Assembly: GCA_947498985.1 (NCBI GenBank)
Contig: CANMMF010000003.1
Coordinates: 558,001 to 622,000 of the forward strand
Source of the DNA: an uncultured Paracoccaceae bacterium
GTDB taxonomy: Bacteria; Pseudomonadota; Alphaproteobacteria; Rhodobacterales; Rhodobacteraceae
DNA length: 64,000 nt
Direction: 5' to 3'
Each line of letters begins with the position of its first letter. Position 1 is the first letter of the stretch. The position numbers and the translations under genes were made by a program. Under the pieces are notes generated by a model. That model ran no database searches. It worked only from the letters and a program-made list of their open reading frames with translations, and was not told the DNA's origin. Positions 8,701-17,807 of this stretch are shown here, one piece after another.

Positions 8701-10188
8701 CTACGCCGCGCGGTATTCCGGCGTCGAAGCCAGGAAGGTGCCATATGCATCCGCATCGGGAAACGAGAACTGTTCGACCAGCGGATTGGCGCGCTTGGAT
8801 TTTGTCGCTCCCATATCCGCCAGCAGCTCGTCGAAATGCTTGAAATGGAACGGCGCCGAGCAGAGCCCGCCATAGACCTGTGCCGCTGGCCGCTCGTTGC
8901 GCCGCCAGTTCAGCATCATGTCGATATTCTCGTTCATCTCGGCGGCGCTCGGCTGATGCGCAAGTTTGCCATCGGCGTAGCGCACGAGCCAGTTGGCGAT
9001 CATCTCGGCAGAGAGGATCGTGCAGAAGCTGGAATTGAAGCCGACAAAGCCCATCTCCGGCAGATCGGGGTTCACCGACAGCCGGTAGAGCCGGTATTGC
9101 CCGTCCGCCTCGACCAGCTTTTTGCGGTACTCCTCCGGCAGCACCGGCACGCCGAGCGTCCAGCCCACGGCCAGAACCGACACGTCGCATCTCACCCGCG
9201 CGCCATCCGACAGCACGACGCTGTCGCCGTCGTAACGCTCGATGCTGCCGCGCGCCAGCTTCAGCCGTCCTGACTTCAGCGTCTCGAAAAAGCCCGGCGT
9301 GACCAGTGGCAATGAGCAGCTGGCCTCCTTCTCGATGGGCGTGTCGGGCACCATGTCCCACTTTTTCAGACCGAGCTGCAGTTTCAGCATGGTCTCCAGC
9401 CCGCGGAAATTGGCCCAGACCAGAGGTCTGGTGATCGCGGCGGCCATCTTCTGCAGCGGGCTGCGCCCCCAGCTGTTGAACTGCATCTCCTGCGCGCGCA
9501 TGTAGAGCAGCCGTTTGAAATTGATGCCGCCGATGAAATAGGGCACGCGCCAGACGTTCTTGCGATAGACCATCGTGACCTGTTCGGCGCCGTGCTGGGC
9601 GGCGTTCACCGCGATATCCGTGGAGGATTTCGAGCCGCCCAGAACCACCACATGTTTGCCGCGCGCAACTTCGGCATCGGTGTAGTCGGACGAGTGCATG
9701 ACCTGCCCGCCCTGTGCGATGAAATCATCCTGACCGGGATGGCTGAGGATGTTCTTGTAAGAAAACTGACCCGTGCAGATCGCGACAAAATCGAAATCCT
9801 GCGTCCGCGTGCGCCCTGCGCTTTCCAGCGTCAGCGTCCAGCCCGGCTGCCCGTCTTCGCGCCGCGCCATGCCGGTCACATCGGTGTTGAGCTGGTAGAG
9901 CCGCCCGAGCTTGTGCTTGTCGGCATAGGCATGGATATAAGCATGCACCTGCGGGCCTTTGGGCCATTCGGGATAGTCCCTTGGCATCGGCAGGTCGGTA
10001 TAGCGGTAAAGATCCTTGGGGCTTTGCGTTTGCACCCCGGGATAAGAGCGCGAGAGCTCCCACACCCCGCCGAAATCGTGGCTGCGCTCGAATCCGATGA
10101 CGCGGTGGCCTTTTTCGTCAAAGGCTTTGGCCGCGGCGAGCCCTGCAACCCCGCCGCCGATGATGGCAACAGTCTTTCTGGTGGCCAT
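8701..10188 (-). CDS. FAD-dependent monooxygenase (flavin-containing/Baeyer-Villiger type)
   Basis: A 495-residue cytoplasmic oxidoreductase. The N-terminal dinucleotide fold has GGGVAG (about residues 11-16) and an acidic strand end FERS. The FMO-type segment FVAICTGQFSYKNILSHPGQ precedes the MHSSDY block, and a second nucleotide fold VVVLGGSKSSTD (about 180-191) would bind NADPH. This order is that of flavin monooxygenases that oxygenate ketones or soft nucleophiles. AAGGAG six bases upstream supports the ATG. It starts 10 bases after the cupin gene, so the two form an operon, with an AraC regulator divergent from them. Confidence 0.88.
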   Translation of the reverse strand: MATRKTVAIIGGGVAGLAAAKAFDEKGHRVIGFERSHDFGGVWELSRSYPGVQTQSPKDLYRYTDLPMPRDYPEWPKGPQVHAYIHAYADKHKLGRLYQLNTDVTGMARREDGQPGWTLTLESAGRTRTQDFDFVAICTGQFSYKNILSHPGQDDFIAQGGQVMHSSDYTDAEVARGKHVVVLGGSKSSTDIAVNAAQHGAEQVTMVYRKNVWRVPYFIGGINFKRLLYMRAQEMQFNSWGRSPLQKMAAAITRPLVWANFRGLETMLKLQLGLKKWDMVPDTPIEKEASCSLPLVTPGFFETLKSGRLKLARGSIERYDGDSVVLSDGARVRCDVSVLAVGWTLGVPVLPEEYRKKLVEADGQYRLYRLSVNPDLPEMGFVGFNSSFCTILSAEMIANWLVRYADGKLAHQPSAAEMNENIDMMLNWRRNERPAAQVYGGLCSAPFHFKHFDELLADMGATKSKRANPLVEQFSFPDADAYGTFLASTPEYRAA

Positions 10189-10198
10189 GGCGCTCTCC

Positions 10199-10660
10199 TT
10201 ACGCGTCGGGCGGGGGAGGCAGGAAATCCACCTCGTGCAGCGCCGAAAGGCGCACCAGCTCCTGCGGGTCGGTCACACCGTCGAGCGCGTAGAAGAGATC
10301 GTAGAGCTTGCGCGCGGGCGCCACGCCAAAGACGCATGTCGCCTCCGCGCCGGAGCGGTTGTAGACCCCGTGCGCCACACCCATCGGCATACGGATGAGA
10401 TCACCGGGGCCCGCCTTGTGGGCCGTGACCTTGCCGTCCTCGAAACCGAAATCGACCTCCATCTGACCACCGGTCACCAGGATCCACTCGTCCTGCAACG
10501 GATGCACATGCGGCGGCACAAACGTGTCCGCGGGCACCAGCGCGCTCCAGAGCATCGCGTTGTCCGAATGCAGTTTCGGCTTGTAGATCTGGCCCACGAC
10601 ATTCCACGTGACACCTTCCAGCCCGGCCTCGGTGACCGTCACACCTGCGGTTTCCTTCAT
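10199..10660 (-). CDS. Cupin domain protein
   Basis: A 153-residue single cupin barrel. Motif 1 is visible as PPHVHPLQDEWILVTGG, with His/His/Glu metal ligands, and motif 2 as GDLIRMPMGVAHGVYN with its His. Such proteins are dioxygenases, isomerases or sugar-binding proteins. It is the first gene of an operon with the FAD monooxygenase, so a role in the same oxidation pathway is a fair inference. Substrate unknown. Confidence 0.88.
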   Translation of the reverse strand: MKETAGVTVTEAGLEGVTWNVVGQIYKPKLHSDNAMLWSALVPADTFVPPHVHPLQDEWILVTGGQMEVDFGFEDGKVTAHKAGPGDLIRMPMGVAHGVYNRSGAEATCVFGVAPARKLYDLFYALDGVTDPQELVRLSALHEVDFLPPPPDA

Positions 10661-10796
10661 CTCATCCTCCCGTTCCTGCGAGTTCGTGCAGCGCAGCCTA
10701 GCCCCGCTTTCCCGGTTGCCTTGTCCAAATTGCGAAAAAATCGGCGCGGGGCGGGAATTGATTTGCTTCAGGCTTGAAGTTTCCTAAGCTGTCGCG

Positions 10797-11804
10797 ATGA
10801 CCCGCGCCCTTTCCGACTTGCCGGTTGAGCCGCTCCGCGCGCACCGTCTGTTTCAGACGGTGGACGTCGATGTCGCGCGGGATGCGGTGGCGCGGGCGTT
10901 TTGCGATCACAAGCTGACGCCCGGGGCGGGGCATGGCCGGTTCGACGTCTGCCACAACCACGCGCGCGGCCAGGACCTGTCGCTGAACTACCTGCGTTAT
11001 GGCTGCGACGTGTCGATCAATCCCGGTGAGCTCACCGATTTCTACCTCGTGCAGATCCCGCTGAGGGGCGCGGCGCGGGTGCGCAACGGGCGGACGGAAG
11101 TGGATGCCGCGCGCCGCACCGGAACCGTTCTGAACCCCACGCGCGAGACGCAGATGCTCTGGCTGCAGGGGTGCGAAAAGCTGCTGTTGCAGATCGATGC
11201 CGGTGCGCTCAACCGGATGGCGGAACGGCTTCTGGGCCGGTCGCTGCCCTGCGCGGTGGTCTTTGATCCCGAGTTGCAGCTGGCGGCACCCGCGCTCAGC
11301 CGCTGGGAGGCGACATTCCGCGCCGCCGTGAGCGTCGCCGACCGGCACGCGGCGTTCGGGGAGGCCGCGCACGCGCATCAGGCGCTCTTCGAGGAAGAGC
11401 TGATCACCGGTCTCCTGCTCGCCCAGCCGAGCACCATTCAGCACCTTCTGGCGCAGCCCGGCGCGCGGATTTCCTCGGCGCAGGTCAACCGCGCGCGGGC
11501 CTTCATCCTCGACAATCTCTCCGAGCCGATCACCGTCAGCCGGATCGCCTGCGCCGCCGGGTGCAGCATCCGCAGCCTGCAGCTTGCGTTTCAGGACAGT
11601 TTCGGCTGTACGCCGGTCGGTTTCCTGCGCCGGCAGCGTCTCGATCATGCGCATATGCTGCTGCAGTCGCTGCCCGAGGATGCGCTGGTCAGCGAGATCG
11701 CCTATGACAGTGGTTTTTCGCATCTCGGCCGGTTTTCGATCGCCTATCGCGCGGCGTTCGGGCGGTCCCCGCGGCAGACCCAGAGGCAGAACCGCTTTTC
11801 GTGA
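10797..11804 (+). CDS. AraC family transcriptional regulator
   Basis: A 335-residue regulator. An N-terminal AraC-binding-like sensing domain (about residues 30-200, with FYLVQIPLRGAARV) is followed by two helix-turn-helix units at the C-terminus (about 235-330: SRIACAAGCSIRSLQ and VSEIAYDSGFSHLGRFSIAYRAAFG). It is divergent from the cupin/monooxygenase operon across 136 bp, the usual layout for an activator of the neighbouring operon. Inducer unknown. Confidence 0.93.
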   Translation: MTRALSDLPVEPLRAHRLFQTVDVDVARDAVARAFCDHKLTPGAGHGRFDVCHNHARGQDLSLNYLRYGCDVSINPGELTDFYLVQIPLRGAARVRNGRTEVDAARRTGTVLNPTRETQMLWLQGCEKLLLQIDAGALNRMAERLLGRSLPCAVVFDPELQLAAPALSRWEATFRAAVSVADRHAAFGEAAHAHQALFEEELITGLLLAQPSTIQHLLAQPGARISSAQVNRARAFILDNLSEPITVSRIACAAGCSIRSLQLAFQDSFGCTPVGFLRRQRLDHAHMLLQSLPEDALVSEIAYDSGFSHLGRFSIAYRAAFGRSPRQTQRQNRFS

Positions 11805-11813
11805 CGCGGGCGC

Positions 11814-12479
11814 TCAGCCCACATCCAGGCCCGACAGCAACGCGTGGATCGGCAGGAGCGCCTGCATTTCCCGCATCACCTCCTGCACAAACCCCGGCTG
11901 CGTGGCGCGAGCAGGGGTGTCGAGATCCCGCCAGCCGGAAAAGCCCTTGCGGCGCAGCGCGTCGGCATGCGGATGGTCCTTGTCAAAGCCCGGCGGGATG
12001 CGTTTCAGATCCGGCTCGGAGATCCGCAGACCTTGCCTGCTCAGCCGCGCCGCCAGCGCCATCAGCGCGGCGCCCTGCGCACTGGCCATGGCCGCCCGGA
12101 ACCCGGGCAGATTGTCCTTGTCGTACCGGAACACGCCGCATCCCACGGTGAGCCGCTCCGGCGAGAGGCCGACAAACCACATCGGCGGCTGGGCGGCAGA
12201 GGTTTCGGGCGCAAAGCTCACATGGATATGCGCGTTATAGGGCGTCTTGTCGCTGGAAAAGCGGATGTCGCGGTTGATGCGGTAGATCTTTGTGCGCTGC
12301 ACCTCACCGGTCAGCACCTCAAGCGCCTCCGCCATGGTGGCGGCAAACGCCTTTGCGGGGGCCCTGACCTCGGTCTCGTAGATCTTGCGACGCGCGGCGA
12401 ACCACTCGCGGCTGTTATTGGCCTTGAGATCGGTCAGAAACCGCAACGCGTCGGCTGAGAAATGGTCAAATCCTGGCAT
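11814..12479 (-). CDS. DUF2461 (TIGR02453) family protein
   Basis: A 221-residue conserved cytoplasmic protein of unknown role. Family marks include FLKANNSREWFAARRK-like spacing (LKANNSREWF), RINRDIRFSSDKTPYN, GLSPERLTVGCG and LKRIPPGFDKDHP. The start is the ATG at 12477-12479, which overlaps the stop of the TfoX-domain gene by one base (TGATG); a longer in-frame version would only read through that gene. Last gene of a minus-strand run. Confidence 0.88.
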   Translation of the reverse strand: MPGFDHFSADALRFLTDLKANNSREWFAARRKIYETEVRAPAKAFAATMAEALEVLTGEVQRTKIYRINRDIRFSSDKTPYNAHIHVSFAPETSAAQPPMWFVGLSPERLTVGCGVFRYDKDNLPGFRAAMASAQGAALMALAARLSRQGLRISEPDLKRIPPGFDKDHPHADALRRKGFSGWRDLDTPARATQPGFVQEVMREMQALLPIHALLSGLDVG

Positions 12480-12835
12480 CACGGATCCTTTCGCGGCTTC
12501 GGGGGCAGGCTGGCGGCGTGGACCAGACACATGGACAGCCAGCCTTGCAGGGCGTCCGGATCGCACTGCTCCGCCTCAACCGTGACAAATCCGCCAAGCC
12601 TGCGGGTGCCATGCACCACGGGGGCCGCGCCGGGATCCGACAGGGCGGCGTCCTCCTGCGCCTTGCCGACCCGGAACATAAAGCGCCCGACGCCGTCCTG
12701 ATGACGCCGCGCACCGCAAAGCATGTGATCGTTGAGGAAAAAGCACAGACCGCCCATCATGCGTTTCTCCGAGATGCCCGCATGCGCGCCAAGCGCGGCC
12801 CGCATGCGGTCGCCGAGTTCGGGATCAAAGGGCAT
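12479..12835 (-). CDS. TfoX/Sxy N-terminal domain protein
   Basis: A 118-residue protein made only of the TfoX N-terminal domain (RMMGGLCFFLNDHMLCG, RVGKAQEDAAL, GWLSMCLVHAASL), without the C-terminal helix-hairpin-helix part found in Sxy. Whether it affects competence is unknown. Overlaps both neighbours by one base (TGATG), showing tight translational coupling within the run MAPEG-TfoX-DUF2461. Confidence 0.88.
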   Translation of the reverse strand: MPFDPELGDRMRAALGAHAGISEKRMMGGLCFFLNDHMLCGARRHQDGVGRFMFRVGKAQEDAALSDPGAAPVVHGTRRLGGFVTVEAEQCDPDALQGWLSMCLVHAASLPPKPRKDP

Positions 12836-13242
12836 CAGAGCCCGGCCACAAGCTGCCAGATCGTGGCGGCGGCGAGCACCACGATGGTTGCGCTGGTCAT
12901 CACCGCTCCGGCCACGCGGGCCGAGCCATCCGCCGCGCGGCGCAAGCCCACATAATGGATCGCGCGCGCCGCGATCAGCACCGCACCGCAGATCACCACC
13001 AGCCAGCGCGCCGTCCCGGTGATTTCCGCCGCCGCCAGCGCGAGGATCGCGATCGGCACATATTCCACGAAATTGCCATGCGCGCGGATGCGGCGCAGCA
13101 GATCCTCGTCATCGCCATGCAAGAGCAGGATGCCCGTCTTCGCCCGCCGGAGCCCGACCGAAATCGACATCGGCACGCTCATCAGTGCCAGGCAGGCGGT
13201 CACCCAGAGGGTGACCACAGGAAGGCTCGTCATCGTCATCAC
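12835..13242 (-). CDS. MAPEG family membrane protein
   Basis: A 135-residue protein with four hydrophobic segments. It has the MAPEG core RAHGNFVEYVPIAILALAA, where the Asn and Glu correspond to glutathione-contacting positions in the family. Members are membrane glutathione transferases or eicosanoid enzymes, and bacterial ones are largely uncharacterised. One-base overlap with the TfoX gene, and 15 bases after the VOC gene. Confidence 0.88.
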   Translation of the reverse strand: MMTMTSLPVVTLWVTACLALMSVPMSISVGLRRAKTGILLLHGDDEDLLRRIRAHGNFVEYVPIAILALAAAEITGTARWLVVICGAVLIAARAIHYVGLRRAADGSARVAGAVMTSATIVVLAAATIWQLVAGL

Positions 13243-13257
13243 GCCGCCTCCCGGGCC

Positions 13258-13644
13258 TCAGGCACCCATGCTCTCGTAGGTGATCAGCGCAAAGCGCGCG
13301 CCATGCGGATCGCTGAGCGTGGCCATGCGGCCGACGCCGGGCATGTCGACGGCGGGTGTGATCACCTTGGCGCCTTTCGATTGCGCCAGGGCCACGCGGT
13401 CATCGACATCGGCCACGGTGAAGAAGATCGTCCAGCTGCCATCTTCCTCGGGCATCGGGGAAAAGCCGCCAATCGCCGTCTCCCCCACCATCGCCGCCCC
13501 GTAGCTGGAACCGTCCTGCATCGGCATCTCGTTGATCGTCCAGCCGAGCACGTCCTTGTAAAACGCCTTGGCGGCACTCGCGTCCGGTCCGGCATGTCCG
13601 ATCCAGCCGGCATTTCCCAGCTCTGTCATCTCCAGAATAGCCAT
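13258..13644 (-). CDS. VOC (glyoxalase/dioxygenase superfamily) protein
   Basis: A 128-residue protein of the paired beta-alpha-beta-beta-beta fold. It contains GHAGPDASAAKAFYKDVLGW, WTIFFTVADVDDRVALAQSKGAKV and GRMATLSDPHGARFALI, as in the CFP30/27-kDa-antigen-like subgroup often found beside ECF sigma factors of this type. The ATG at 13642-13644 with GGAGG nearby was chosen over a longer open frame. It follows the sigma gene by 70 bases and is probably in its operon. Confidence 0.9.
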   Translation of the reverse strand: MAILEMTELGNAGWIGHAGPDASAAKAFYKDVLGWTINEMPMQDGSSYGAAMVGETAIGGFSPMPEEDGSWTIFFTVADVDDRVALAQSKGAKVITPAVDMPGVGRMATLSDPHGARFALITYESMGA

Positions 13645-13714
13645 TGTCGTCCTCCATCGATTGACGCCCGCCTCTTGCGGACCTGCATCATGGACGCGTG
13701 ACAAACACGCCGCC

Positions 13715-14950
13715 CTACAACTGGCGGAGGTTTTTTCGGCAAAGGGCGATTTTCTCTTCGACGGCCACGCGTTCCGGCGCTGTCGGGCCCAGCGCCAGCG
13801 CCGCCTCGAAGGCGTCGATGGCTGCCGCGGGCTCCCCGACCTGCTGCAGAAGGCTGCCGCGCATGGCGTGAAACCAGCGGTAGCGGTCCAGCTCTTCGGC
13901 GACGGAGGCCATCCTCTCCAGCGCCGCCGCGGGCCCCAGCGTCCGGGCTTGCGCCGCAATCAGGTTGAGCCGCACCACCGGCGTCGGCTGCAGCGCGTAA
14001 AGCGCGGCGTAATGCGCCTCGATCAGCGGCCAGTCGGTGGTCTCGTCTGACCCGGCGCGCGCATGGGTGGCGGCGATGGCGGCCTGCACGCGGTAGGGGC
14101 CCTGGTGGTTGATACGCTCTACCTTCTGCAGCAGCGCCAGCCCTTCGGAGATGTTCGCGCGGTCCCAGCGCGTCCGGTCCTGCGCATCAAGCGGCACCAG
14201 ACGGCCCGCGGCATCGCTTCTGGCATCACGCCGCGCGTGTTGCAGCAAGAGCAGCGCCAGAAGGGCCGATTGCTCTCCCATGCCCGGGAACAGCCCGACC
14301 AGCAGCCGCGCGAGCCGGATCGCCTCTTCGCACAAGGTCAGGCGGATCTGCGCGTCGCCGCCCGAGGTCGACCAGCCTTCGTTGAACATCAGGTACACCA
14401 TCAGCGACACCTTCCCCAGCCGCCGGTTGCGCTCCTGCGGGGTCGGGGTCTCGAAGGCGACGTGGCTGGCGGCGATCTTCTTTTTCGCGCGGGTCAGGCG
14501 CTGCTCCATCGCCTTGGGTTTCACCAGAAAGCCGCGCGCGATCTCGTCCACGGTCAGGCCGCCGACGATCTTCAGGGCGATGGCGATCTGGTCCTGCGGG
14601 TCGAGCCGGGGGTGACAGCAGATGAAGAGCAGCCGCAGCACGTCGTCGCGCAGCGCGTCGGGATCGGGGGGCACGGGCGGCACCGGTTCAAGATCCAGCC
14701 GGTGCCGGGACAGGATGTCCTGCCGCCGTCGCGTCTTGCGCAGCTGGTCGAGCCCGGCATTGCGCGCCGTTGTCAGCAGCCACGCCAGCCCGTCGCGCGG
14801 CCGGCCGTTTTCGGTCCATTCGGCCACCGCTTTCAGGCAGGCTTCGGCAAAGGCGTCTTCGGCCAGGTCGATGTCGCGAAAGTAGCGCGTCAGCGCCGCG
14901 ATCGCGCGGGGCCGGTGTTGGGAAAAGGTCGCTTCCAGCCACTCCGACAC
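13715..14950 (-). CDS. ECF-type RNA polymerase sigma factor with long C-terminal domain (ECF42/DUF6596 type)
   Basis: About 411 residues. Region 2 is at about 15-90 (YFRDIDLAEDAFAEA, LLTTARNAGLDQLRKTRRR), region 4 at about 110-170 (IALKIVGGLTVDEIARGFLVKPKAMEQRL), then a long helical TPR-like C-terminal part. ECF42 sigmas lack a classical anti-sigma factor and are encoded beside DGPF/YciI proteins, as here. The preferred start is GTG at 14948-14950, behind GGGG and just after the YciI stop; an in-frame GTG at 14975-14977 is possible and would overlap that gene. Confidence 0.9.
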   Translation of the reverse strand: MSEWLEATFSQHRPRAIAALTRYFRDIDLAEDAFAEACLKAVAEWTENGRPRDGLAWLLTTARNAGLDQLRKTRRRQDILSRHRLDLEPVPPVPPDPDALRDDVLRLLFICCHPRLDPQDQIAIALKIVGGLTVDEIARGFLVKPKAMEQRLTRAKKKIAASHVAFETPTPQERNRRLGKVSLMVYLMFNEGWSTSGGDAQIRLTLCEEAIRLARLLVGLFPGMGEQSALLALLLLQHARRDARSDAAGRLVPLDAQDRTRWDRANISEGLALLQKVERINHQGPYRVQAAIAATHARAGSDETTDWPLIEAHYAALYALQPTPVVRLNLIAAQARTLGPAAALERMASVAEELDRYRWFHAMRGSLLQQVGEPAAAIDAFEAALALGPTAPERVAVEEKIALCRKNLRQL

Positions 14951-14954
14951 GCCT

Positions 14955-15326
14955 TTACCCCGATGAGATCGCGCCACCCGCCCAGGCCACGGGGCGCACC
15001 TCCAGCCGTGCCACCGGCGACGAGATCATCCCGGCAAACTGCAGCGCCTCCTCGAGATCGGCAAACTCGGCGGCGTAGAAGCCCAGGAAGCTTTCCTTGG
15101 TTTCGGCAAACGGCCCGTCCACGATCAGCGGCGGCTGACCGGCCTCCTGCGCCGGGTCGAGCATCACCGCCGAGGTCGGCGGCATCAGCTTGATCGAGAC
15201 AAACTCGCCGCGCGCCCCGAGCGCCTCCTGCAGCGCGCCGTGCCCGGCCATAACCTCGTCCTGGCGGGCTTTCGGCAATGTGTCGAACACACCGGCCTCT
15301 CCGTATATCGTGATGGCGTAGAGCAT
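14955..15326 (-). CDS. YciI-like DGPF domain protein
   Basis: A 123-residue protein with the diagnostic VDGPFAETKESFLGFY block of the DGPF/PhnB-like YCII family, partner of ECF42 sigma factors. MLYAITIYG at the N-terminus starts from an ATG with GGAGG well spaced upstream. It is first in the minus-strand run and ends four bases before the sigma gene, so the two are co-translated. In other bacteria such DGPF proteins are both targets and modulators of the sigma factor. Confidence 0.92.
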   Translation of the reverse strand: MLYAITIYGEAGVFDTLPKARQDEVMAGHGALQEALGARGEFVSIKLMPPTSAVMLDPAQEAGQPPLIVDGPFAETKESFLGFYAAEFADLEEALQFAGMISSPVARLEVRPVAWAGGAISSG

Positions 15327-15730
15327 CTTGTCCTCCCTCGGGTTGGCTCCAATGGTGCGAGGACGCGCGGCGTAATGCAAATCCGACAGGTATTTCGGGA
15401 TTTTTCATGCAATTTTTGTGGATGAGGACCTGGGGTCGGGCGACATTCGGCCAGATTCGAGACGTTATAACGTATCTCTCCCGGCCGGATGCCCGAGACC
15501 CCGCAATTGCGGTGCGCATCTGGACCGCATGGCGGCGACATCCTCATGCGGCGCTTCGCGCCATTGCCGCATGGGCCCCCGGGACCGCGCTGCAGGCCGG
15601 ATCGGTCCGGTATGGGCTGCGCCCGGGGCGGTCGTGATGATCGCTCTGGTCGGCTGCTCGCATCGCTCAAACGGACGGCGTTGCGCTCGATCCTGCGCGG
15701 GCAGGTGGCGCTGCGGCAGGCGCGGGCGTG
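15327..15730. other. Intergenic region with a perfect 12-bp palindrome
   Basis: 404 bases without a convincing gene. The one clear structure is the palindrome ACGTTATAACGT at 15462-15473, about 135 bases upstream of the YciI gene, in a local AT-rich patch. It may be an operator for the YciI/sigma operon (inference). The GC-rich stretch 15490-15720 shows no recognised family in any frame. Confidence 0.45.
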
Positions 15731-16567
15731 TCAGCCCGCCGGTTGCGATGGATCCCTGAGGCGGAACCAGGCCTCTGCCCGCGCGCCGGGGTCGAGCTGC
15801 GGGGCAAGGCCGAGGTTCACGGCGTTTGCAGGCGCGCAGGCAGGCTCCGCGCAGACATAGCCCGGCGGGTCGTCATGGACGACGAGATGGCGGGCGTTCT
15901 CCGAGGCGGTCAGGCGCAGGCGCATCGGCGCCAGAAGGTCAAACCGGCTCCAATCGCCAAGAAACGTTGTGCAACCGGCGAGATCCGGCAGCGCGCCCGC
16001 AACGCAATCGCCGGTCGGCACGCCGGGGATCGCGCCTTGCGGCCAGTGACGTTTGGCGTCGGTCCCAAAACGCGCCGCTTTCGGGAAATAGGGGTGCCAG
16101 CCAAGATCGTAGGGCATGGTCACCGCGCCGGTGTTCTCGATCCGCATCGCGACGTCCAGCCGGTCGGGGCCAAGCGTGACGTCTTGCGTGGCACGGCAGG
16201 CAAAGGGCCAGTCCGCGCTGCAGGCGTGATCGAGCGTCAGGCGGGCCGAGTGCCCGGTCCGGTGGGCCACCGTCCAGGCCAGACGATGCGCGGGCCCGTG
16301 CAGGGCGGCGCCTGCCATGTCGGGATGCGCGGTGATGTCATGCACCGCACCCTGCCAGGTGATCCGCGCGCCCGGGATGCGCCCGTGAAACGGGATCAGC
16401 GGATAGGCCCCGCCCTTGGGCCAGGACCACGGCTGAAACCCCGCCGCCTCGTCGATGGGCACCAGCCAGTCGCCCTGCGCCGCATGGCTCAGCGCGGTGA
16501 CGCGGCCACCCCAATCGGCGCGCAGGCGCAGGCTCAGCGGCCCGGCGGTGAGCGTCAGAGCGGCCAT
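15731..16567 (-). CDS. Aldose 1-epimerase (mutarotase) family protein
   Basis: A 278-residue cytoplasmic beta-sandwich enzyme that interconverts sugar anomers. Key family residues are visible: the His in ALHGPAHRLAW, the catalytic His in DLGWHPYF, and a Glu in CAEPACAP, which corresponds to the catalytic base. It starts seven bases after the enolase-superfamily gene upstream, so both are in one operon, consistent with feeding the right anomer of a hexose or hexuronate into the pathway encoded in the island. Confidence 0.9.
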   Translation of the reverse strand: MAALTLTAGPLSLRLRADWGGRVTALSHAAQGDWLVPIDEAAGFQPWSWPKGGAYPLIPFHGRIPGARITWQGAVHDITAHPDMAGAALHGPAHRLAWTVAHRTGHSARLTLDHACSADWPFACRATQDVTLGPDRLDVAMRIENTGAVTMPYDLGWHPYFPKAARFGTDAKRHWPQGAIPGVPTGDCVAGALPDLAGCTTFLGDWSRFDLLAPMRLRLTASENARHLVVHDDPPGYVCAEPACAPANAVNLGLAPQLDPGARAEAWFRLRDPSQPAG

Positions 16568-16573
16568 CCCAAG

Positions 16574-17743
16574 CTACCGCGCCTCGAACCAGGGGCCGGA
16601 GCCCTCTGGCCACGGCGGGCGTTTGCCGAAATGCGCGGGCGGCTTGAACACGAACGGATGCTGCGCGGCGGCCTCTTCGACGAGCTCCACGCCGAGGCCC
16701 GGCGCGTCGGGGATGCGCATCTCTCCGGCCTCCAGCACCGCCTCCTCGCGCACCACCTCGCCACGCCAGGGCACGTCGATCATCATCGTCTCGAGATAGG
16801 CGAAGTTGGGGATCACCGCGGCCAGCTGCAAGGTCATCGCGTTGCCCACCGGCCCCATCGGGTTGTGCGGTGCGACGGGCCGGAAATGGGTTTCGGCGAG
16901 CGTCGCGATGGCCTTCATCTCGGCCAGACCACCGACATGGCAGACATCGGGCTGCCACCAGTCGAGCGCATCCGCGCGCCCGATCTCGGCAAAGCGGAAG
17001 CGGTCCATGTAGCGCTCGCCCCCGGCAATGGCGACCGGGCAGCGCGCCTTCACCTCGGCCAGCACCTCGATATTGTCGGGCGGGGTCGGTTCCTCGAAAA
17101 ACAGCGGCTCGAACTCGGCGATCCGGTTGCCGACCTCCACCGCTGTGGGCAGGTCGAGCCGCCCGTGCCCTTCGATCAGCAGCTCCACATCCGCGCCAAC
17201 GGCGCGGCGCACATCGGCAATGTCGGATATCGCCTGCCGCCTTTCGGCGCGGGTCATCCGCATCCAGGCCGACCCGAACGGATCCCACTTGACCGCGCCG
17301 AACCCCATCTCGACCGGGCGCAGCGCCGCCTCCGCATAGGTCGTGGCCCCGGCGATGCCCTGCGCGGGCGACCAGTTATTGGCATAGGCGGGCACCGTGT
17401 CGCGCGACTTGCCGCCCAGCAACTCGTAGACCGGCACACCAAGCGCCTTGCCCTTGATGTCCCAGAGCGCCGCCTCGATCCCGGAAATGGCCGAGCGGTT
17501 GATCACCCCGGTGCGCCAGTAGCTGTCGCGGTTGATGGTGCGGGCGTGGTGCTCGACGCGGAACGGATCCTGACCCACCAGATACTGCCCGATGGCCTTC
17601 ACCGCTTCTGACACGGCGGCCTCGCGCCGCTCCACCGTGGCCTCGCCGATGCCGTGAATGCCGGCATCCGTCTCGATCTTCACGATGACCCAGTTGGTGC
17701 GGTGGGCGTCGACGATGATGGTGCGCAGATCGGTGATTTTCAT
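16574..17743 (-). CDS. Enolase-superfamily acid-sugar dehydratase (galactonate dehydratase-like)
   Basis: A 389-residue enzyme of the mandelate racemase group. The N-terminal capping domain (MKITDLRTIIVDAHR) is followed by a barrel with Lys in AVKWDPFG and metal ligands in LLIEGHGR, FFEEPTPP and AGGERY. Asp sits in QPDVCHVGG and the catalytic His in VAPHNPMGP. This arrangement is that of D-galactonate/gluconate-type dehydratases that make 2-keto-3-deoxy acids. Exact substrate is not determinable. It leads an operon with the mutarotase and is divergent from another enolase-superfamily gene. Confidence 0.88.
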   Translation of the reverse strand: MKITDLRTIIVDAHRTNWVIVKIETDAGIHGIGEATVERREAAVSEAVKAIGQYLVGQDPFRVEHHARTINRDSYWRTGVINRSAISGIEAALWDIKGKALGVPVYELLGGKSRDTVPAYANNWSPAQGIAGATTYAEAALRPVEMGFGAVKWDPFGSAWMRMTRAERRQAISDIADVRRAVGADVELLIEGHGRLDLPTAVEVGNRIAEFEPLFFEEPTPPDNIEVLAEVKARCPVAIAGGERYMDRFRFAEIGRADALDWWQPDVCHVGGLAEMKAIATLAETHFRPVAPHNPMGPVGNAMTLQLAAVIPNFAYLETMMIDVPWRGEVVREEAVLEAGEMRIPDAPGLGVELVEEAAAQHPFVFKPPAHFGKRPPWPEGSGPWFEAR

Positions 17744-17772
17744 TCTGTCGCGGCCTTTCCAAATTTGTCTTT

Positions 17773-17803
17773 ATTTGTAAGTTGATCATGGTATCGTTGA
17801 CAA
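17773..17803. promoter_or_regulatory. Candidate operator motifs in the divergent enolase-superfamily promoter region
   Basis: Contains ATTTGTAAG (17773-17781, reverse complement CTTACAAAT) and TTGACAA (17797-17803, reverse complement TTGTCAA). The same two motifs occur in the same order upstream of the ABC importer near 31869-31890, and TTGTCAA recurs at 19841 and 19875. They are likely sites for the FCD-type GntR regulator encoded at 20642 (inference). Confidence 0.5.
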
Positions 17804-17807
17804 GTAC

